Of a DNA stretch of 64,000 bases, positions 60,897 through 64,000 are shown piece by piece. A program made the position numbers and the translations under genes. The DNA is from Pedobacter caeni (GTDB lineage: Bacteria > Bacteroidota > Bacteroidia > Sphingobacteriales > Sphingobacteriaceae). The stretch covers positions 248,001-312,000 of the forward strand of contig NZ_FQUQ01000001.1 of NCBI RefSeq assembly GCF_900129215.1. The letters run 5' to 3'. The notes beneath the pieces are model-generated. The model saw nothing but the letters and a program-made list of their open reading frames with translations, made no database searches and was not told the origin of the DNA. The stretch's first letter is position 1. The number at the start of each line of letters is the position of its first letter.

Positions 60897-60994
60897 CATC
60901 ATTGTTGCATTAACATATTGTTGTGATGCAACGAACGAAACTTTCGAATACTTCCCCGAAGGGAGCATTCAACTCAACTCAAAAAAACTATTAA

Positions 60995-63004
60995 ATGAAA
61001 AAATTATTCTCTTTTATGATCCTCATTCTAGGATTACAATCTGTACATGCGCAGGAAATCCCCTTATTGGATAGGGAACTTTTTTTTGGAAATCCTAAGA
61101 TCTCCGGAGGGCAGATCAGTCCTGATGGAAAGTACATCTCTTTTATGAAAGAGTACAACGGTATTATGAACATCTGGGTGAAATCCTTTAACGAGCCTTT
61201 CGAAAAAGCACGTCCGCTGACCGATAGCAAAAGACCATTTGGCGGTTATTTCTGGACTAAGGATAGCAAGTATATCCTATATGTAAAGGATAAAGATGGC
61301 GATGAGAATGCAAATGTCTTTGCAGTTAATCCTATAGCCGAATCTACAAAGGGTATTCCGGAATCAAGAAATCTTACTCCTTTGAAAGATGTAGCGGCAC
61401 AAATTGAGATGGTAAGCCGCAAAAATCCAGACCTTCTGATGGTTAGCCTTAACGATAGGGACAAGGCATGGCATGACCTGTATAGTTTGCAGATCTCCAC
61501 TGGTAAACTGACCAAAGTTTATGAAAACAAGGAAAGGATTACAGGATATGATTTTGACTGGGATGAAAACCTCCGGATATTAAACAAAACTGACGAAAAG
61601 GGAAATACGCAGATCCTATATAAGGAAGGGGACAAGCTCACCTCTATTTATGAAACATCAGTAACAGAAGGAGCTTCCATTTTAGACTGGAACGAAGACA
61701 ATACGAAATTTTACCTGGAAACGAACAAAGGAGAGTTAAATCTGTCTACACTTTTCCTTATGGATCCACAGACAAAAAAGCTGACAAAAGTAGAAAGTGA
61801 CCCTAAAGGAAAAGTAGATTTCGGCGGTTTGTCTATAAACAGAAATACGCGCAAGATCATTTCTACTTCCTATACTGCTGACAAAACAGATATTTATTGG
61901 CAAGACAAGACCTGGGAAAAAAACTACAAATACCTGCAAAGCAAGTTCCCCGGCAGAGAGGTGAATTTTTCCAGCTCCACCAAAGACTATACTAAATTTT
62001 TAATCACAGTTTGGGGTGATAAATATGCTTCTGAAGTTTATTTCTTTGATGCAAAAACTAAAGAATTGGTTTTCCAGTATACCGCAAATCCTGAACTTAA
62101 AAAAGTGGAAACGCATTTGGCTTCAATGACACCTGTATCCTACAAGAGCAGTGACGGATTGGAAATTCCAGGCTACCTGACGATTCCTGCCAGTTCCAAT
62201 GGTAAGAACCTGCCTTTGATCGTATTGGTTCATGGAGGACCTAAAGGCGTACGGGAAAGCTGGGGATATGATCCGGAAGTACAGTTTTTAGCCAATCGCG
62301 GATACGCAGTTTTACAGCCGAATTTCCGCGCCAGTGGTGGTTATGGTAAACAGTTTCTGAATGCTGGTGATCTGCAATGGGGGAAACTGATGCAGGACGA
62401 CATCACCTGGGGTGTAAAGCACCTGATCGAAAAAGGCATTGCAGATAAAAGCCGCATTGTGATTATGGGTGGAAGTTATGGAGGGTATGCAACCCTGGCA
62501 GGACTGGCCTTTACGCCCGATCTATATGCGGCAGGTGTAGATATCGTTGGGCCAAGCAACATCTTTACCCTATTGGAATCTATTCCACCTTATTGGGAAG
62601 CAGCAAGAGCCTTCCTGTATGGTATGGTTGGTGATCCCAAAACAGAAGAGGGAAAGCAACGGATAAAAGAAGCCAGTCCGCTGTTCAGTGCAGATAAAAT
62701 CAATAAACCACTGCTCATTATACAGGGTGCAAATGATCCAAGAGTGAAGCAGGCCGAAGCTGATCAGATTGTCATCGCACTTCGTGAAAAAGGTAAAAAA
62801 GTAAGCTATCTGCTAGCGGATGATGAAGGGCATGGCTTTTATAAGCCAGTGAATAAAATGGCAATGTATGCCGAAACGGAAAAATTCCTGTCTGAAGTAA
62901 TTGGGGGAAGATACCAGAAAGATATGCCGGAGGCAGTTTCAAAACGTCTGAAAGAAATCACCAGAGATATCAAAACGGTAACCCATAAACCTGCTGAAAA
63001 GTAA
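60995..63004 (+). CDS. S9-family serine peptidase (acylaminoacyl-peptidase/DPP-like)
   Basis: A 669-residue secreted enzyme (signal about residues 1-19, ending HAQE). An N-terminal beta-propeller (residues about 30-370; [38 protein letters not shown]) guards the alpha/beta-hydrolase domain: [14 protein letters not shown], nucleophile S494 in [13 protein letters not shown], acid in [10 protein letters not shown], base in [10 protein letters not shown]. It degrades short peptides in the periplasm. The gene is monocistronic with its own strong promoter and a hairpin after it. Confidence 0.95.
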   Translation: MKKLFSFMILILGLQSVHAQEIPLLDRELFFGNPKISGGQISPDGKYISFMKEYNGIMNIWVKSFNEPFEKARPLTDSKRPFGGYFWTKDSKYILYVKDKDGDENANVFAVNPIAESTKGIPESRNLTPLKDVAAQIEMVSRKNPDLLMVSLNDRDKAWHDLYSLQISTGKLTKVYENKERITGYDFDWDENLRILNKTDEKGNTQILYKEGDKLTSIYETSVTEGASILDWNEDNTKFYLETNKGELNLSTLFLMDPQTKKLTKVESDPKGKVDFGGLSINRNTRKIISTSYTADKTDIYWQDKTWEKNYKYLQSKFPGREVNFSSSTKDYTKFLITVWGDKYASEVYFFDAKTKELVFQYTANPELKKVETHLASMTPVSYKSSDGLEIPGYLTIPASSNGKNLPLIVLVHGGPKGVRESWGYDPEVQFLANRGYAVLQPNFRASGGYGKQFLNAGDLQWGKLMQDDITWGVKHLIEKGIADKSRIVIMGGSYGGYATLAGLAFTPDLYAAGVDIVGPSNIFTLLESIPPYWEAARAFLYGMVGDPKTEEGKQRIKEASPLFSADKINKPLLIIQGANDPRVKQAEADQIVIALREKGKKVSYLLADDEGHGFYKPVNKMAMYAETEKFLSEVIGGRYQKDMPEAVSKRLKEITRDIKTVTHKPAEK

Positions 63005-63035
63005 GGTCAAACCAGATAGTTACTGAAAAATTTAT

Positions 63036-63063
63036 CACTGCCCCCTGGAAACAAGGGGCAGTG
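63036..63063 (+). terminator. Hairpin after the S9 peptidase gene
   Basis: CACTGCCCC and GGGGCAGTG (63036-63044 and 63055-63063) form a GC-rich 9-bp stem with a ten-base loop. No strong T-run follows, so the terminator call is moderate. Confidence 0.65.
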
Positions 63064-63099
63064 TCATTTATACCCATCTTTTCCAAAATTTTTCCAAAA

Positions 63100-63145
63100 T
63101 ACTAATAATTTTAGTACTATATTTGTTGTGCTAATATTATTAGTA
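63100..63145 (+). promoter_or_regulatory. imuA promoter flanked by a 10-bp inverted repeat, candidate SOS operator
   Basis: TACTAATAAT (63100-63109) and ATTATTAGTA (63136-63145) are exact inverted repeats flanking a TATATTTG -7 box (63118-63125). TAGTACTA (63112-63119) is a further palindrome touching the box. A repressor binding these sites would cover the promoter; damage-inducible control is inferred from the gene. Confidence 0.6.
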
Positions 63146-63169
63146 ATTATTTAGTAAGGGGGAAAGATT

Positions 63170-63907
63170 ATGGACTTAAAGAGGGAACTGGTTAAAAAGC
63201 TCCAACAGGATATCCTGTTGTGGCAGGGCTTTAAGCCTGCAGTAGCCAACGCTACTGAACGAATTGGTCTCGGTCAGATAGAGCTTGCCTTTCCAGGTGG
63301 CGTTTTCCCGAAGCGTGCTATTCATGAATTTATCACCATACTCCCCGAACATTCGGCCGCAAGCGATGGATTTATTGCAGGTTTGCTGGCCTCACTAATG
63401 GAAGAAGGTGCTGCCTGTGTATGGGTGAGTACTAGCCGGCGCTTATTTCCAGCGGCTTTGCCCGCATTTAATGTCAGGCCGGAACGGATCATTTTTATGG
63501 ATGTCAAAACCGAGAAGGAGGCCCTCTGGATTACAGAAGAAGCATTGAAATGTGAAGGCCTTGCTGCCGTAGTTGCTGAACTGAATAACCTGAGTCTGAT
63601 TGAATCCCGCAGGCTTCAGCTGGCAGTCGAAGAAAGTGGCGTAACCGGATTTATTCTCCGTAAGGACCCCGGAAAGGCGGTCAGTTCATTGGCAACTGCA
63701 CGCTGGCAAATCAGACCATTGCCGAGTGAGAATGAGGAAGGATTACCCGGACTTGGATTTCCGCGCTGGCAGGTAGAATTATTGAAAGTGCGTAACGGCA
63801 ATCCGGGCAGCTGGGTGATGGAATGGTCGGGCGACTGCTTTACAGAGGTCATCCCACAACTACAGGATGCCCGCTGGTCCGAGCAGCCAGGCCTGCAAAT
63901 AGGATAG
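63170..63907 (+). CDS. imuA: ImuA-like translesion-synthesis accessory protein
   Basis: A 245-residue RecA/SulA-like protein: QGFKPAVANATERIGLGQIE, AFPGGVFPKRAIHEFI, ACVWVSTSRRLFPAALPAFN, GLAAVVAELNNLSLIESRRL. In Bacteroidota this gene precedes imuB and dnaE2 in the mutagenic repair cassette that acts at damaged DNA. It is five bases before imuB. A GGGGG-A-rich stretch before the ATG may help translation. The upstream palindromes fit damage-inducible repression. Confidence 0.88.
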   Translation: MDLKRELVKKLQQDILLWQGFKPAVANATERIGLGQIELAFPGGVFPKRAIHEFITILPEHSAASDGFIAGLLASLMEEGAACVWVSTSRRLFPAALPAFNVRPERIIFMDVKTEKEALWITEEALKCEGLAAVVAELNNLSLIESRRLQLAVEESGVTGFILRKDPGKAVSSLATARWQIRPLPSENEEGLPGLGFPRWQVELLKVRNGNPGSWVMEWSGDCFTEVIPQLQDARWSEQPGLQIG

Positions 63908-63912
63908 CGCTT

Positions 63913-64000
63913 ATGCAAAGAAGATTTGTTTCCATATGGTTCCGTCGTTTATTGTCCGATTGGCAGCTGATCCGCCGGCCGGAACTTAAAGAAGTGCCTT
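63913..64000 (+). CDS. imuB: ImuB, Y-family DNA polymerase-like protein, 5' end
   Basis: Only the first 29 codons are in the window (MQRRFVSIWFRRLLSDWQL, then IRRPELKEVP), which match the usual N-terminus of ImuB in Bacteroidota. ImuB is a Y-family polymerase fold without catalytic carboxylates in many species, acting as scaffold for DnaE2. It follows imuA by five bases, so they are one operon. dnaE2 is expected beyond the window. Confidence 0.82.
   Translation, partial: MQRRFVSIWFRRLLSDWQLIRRPELKEVP

Overview
The window reads as chromosomal DNA of a Bacteroidota bacterium, most probably Sphingobacteriaceae and close to Pedobacter. This is inferred from two SusC/SusD outer-membrane pairs plus a third partial SusD, a FecI-type sigma factor with a FecR anti-sigma factor, many short secreted lipoproteins, several Bacteroidota-type families (DUF5777, DUF4832, DUF4136, DUF5519), almost no Shine-Dalgarno sequences, and promoters of the Bacteroidota form TTG-N19-TAnnTTTG. 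I saw no tRNA, rRNA, CRISPR array, transposase or phage gene. The left edge cuts a SusD gene and the right edge cuts imuB.

Layout. 0-16.5 kb is carbohydrate and peptide utilisation: the end of a SusD, then secreted GH30, GH35 and GH127 enzymes; a WGR-DUF4240 gene; a GH146-like beta-L-arabinofuranosidase divergent from an AraC regulator; a DUF885 peptidase-like gene with an amino-acid permease; and a GH51 alpha-L-arabinofuranosidase. Together these suit arabinose- and galactose-rich plant glycans such as arabinogalactan or pectin side chains. 16.6-21.6 kb holds a small PKD-like secreted protein and a stand-alone SusC/SusD pair. 21.6-29 kb holds poorly characterised genes: a TPR-like secreted protein, an EamA transporter, a cytochrome c/YceI/DUF5777 operon and two secreted proteins of unknown function. 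29-32.9 kb is a myo-inositol module: a sodium symporter, myo-inositol oxygenase and a divergent LacI regulator with a clear palindromic operator. 33.4-36.3 kb is a compact operon of a GbsR/MarR regulator, a TIGR01777 epimerase-like protein, a membrane SRPBCC protein and a DUF5519 protein. Its promoter is overlaid by a palindrome with perfect 17-bp arms.

36.9-53.3 kb is a large sigma/anti-sigma-controlled polysaccharide utilisation locus: ECF sigma factor, FecR, STN-type SusC, SusD, a PKD surface lipoprotein, an HGSNAT-like membrane acyltransferase, DUF4874/DUF4832, GH31, a parallel beta-helix lipoprotein, an N-acetylhexosamine-kinase-like protein and a Tat-exported GH109-like protein. The last two point to alpha-GalNAc release followed by phosphorylation. 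The locus ends at a strong bidirectional terminator. 53.4-64 kb holds accessory genes: an alpha/beta hydrolase, two AraC regulators, an MFS transporter with a siderophore-interacting flavoprotein, DUF4136, DUF72, an S9 peptidase, and imuA with the start of imuB behind a palindrome-decorated promoter.

The strongest non-coding signals are an approximately 85-bp duplicated promoter in front of the AraC gene and of the DUF885 gene; a 21-nt motif (19 of 21 identical) shared by the GbsR operator and a nested inverted repeat 4.4 kb away; a SusC leader carrying two mini-ORFs and a hairpin; and tandem AACC-rich repeats inside the large locus.
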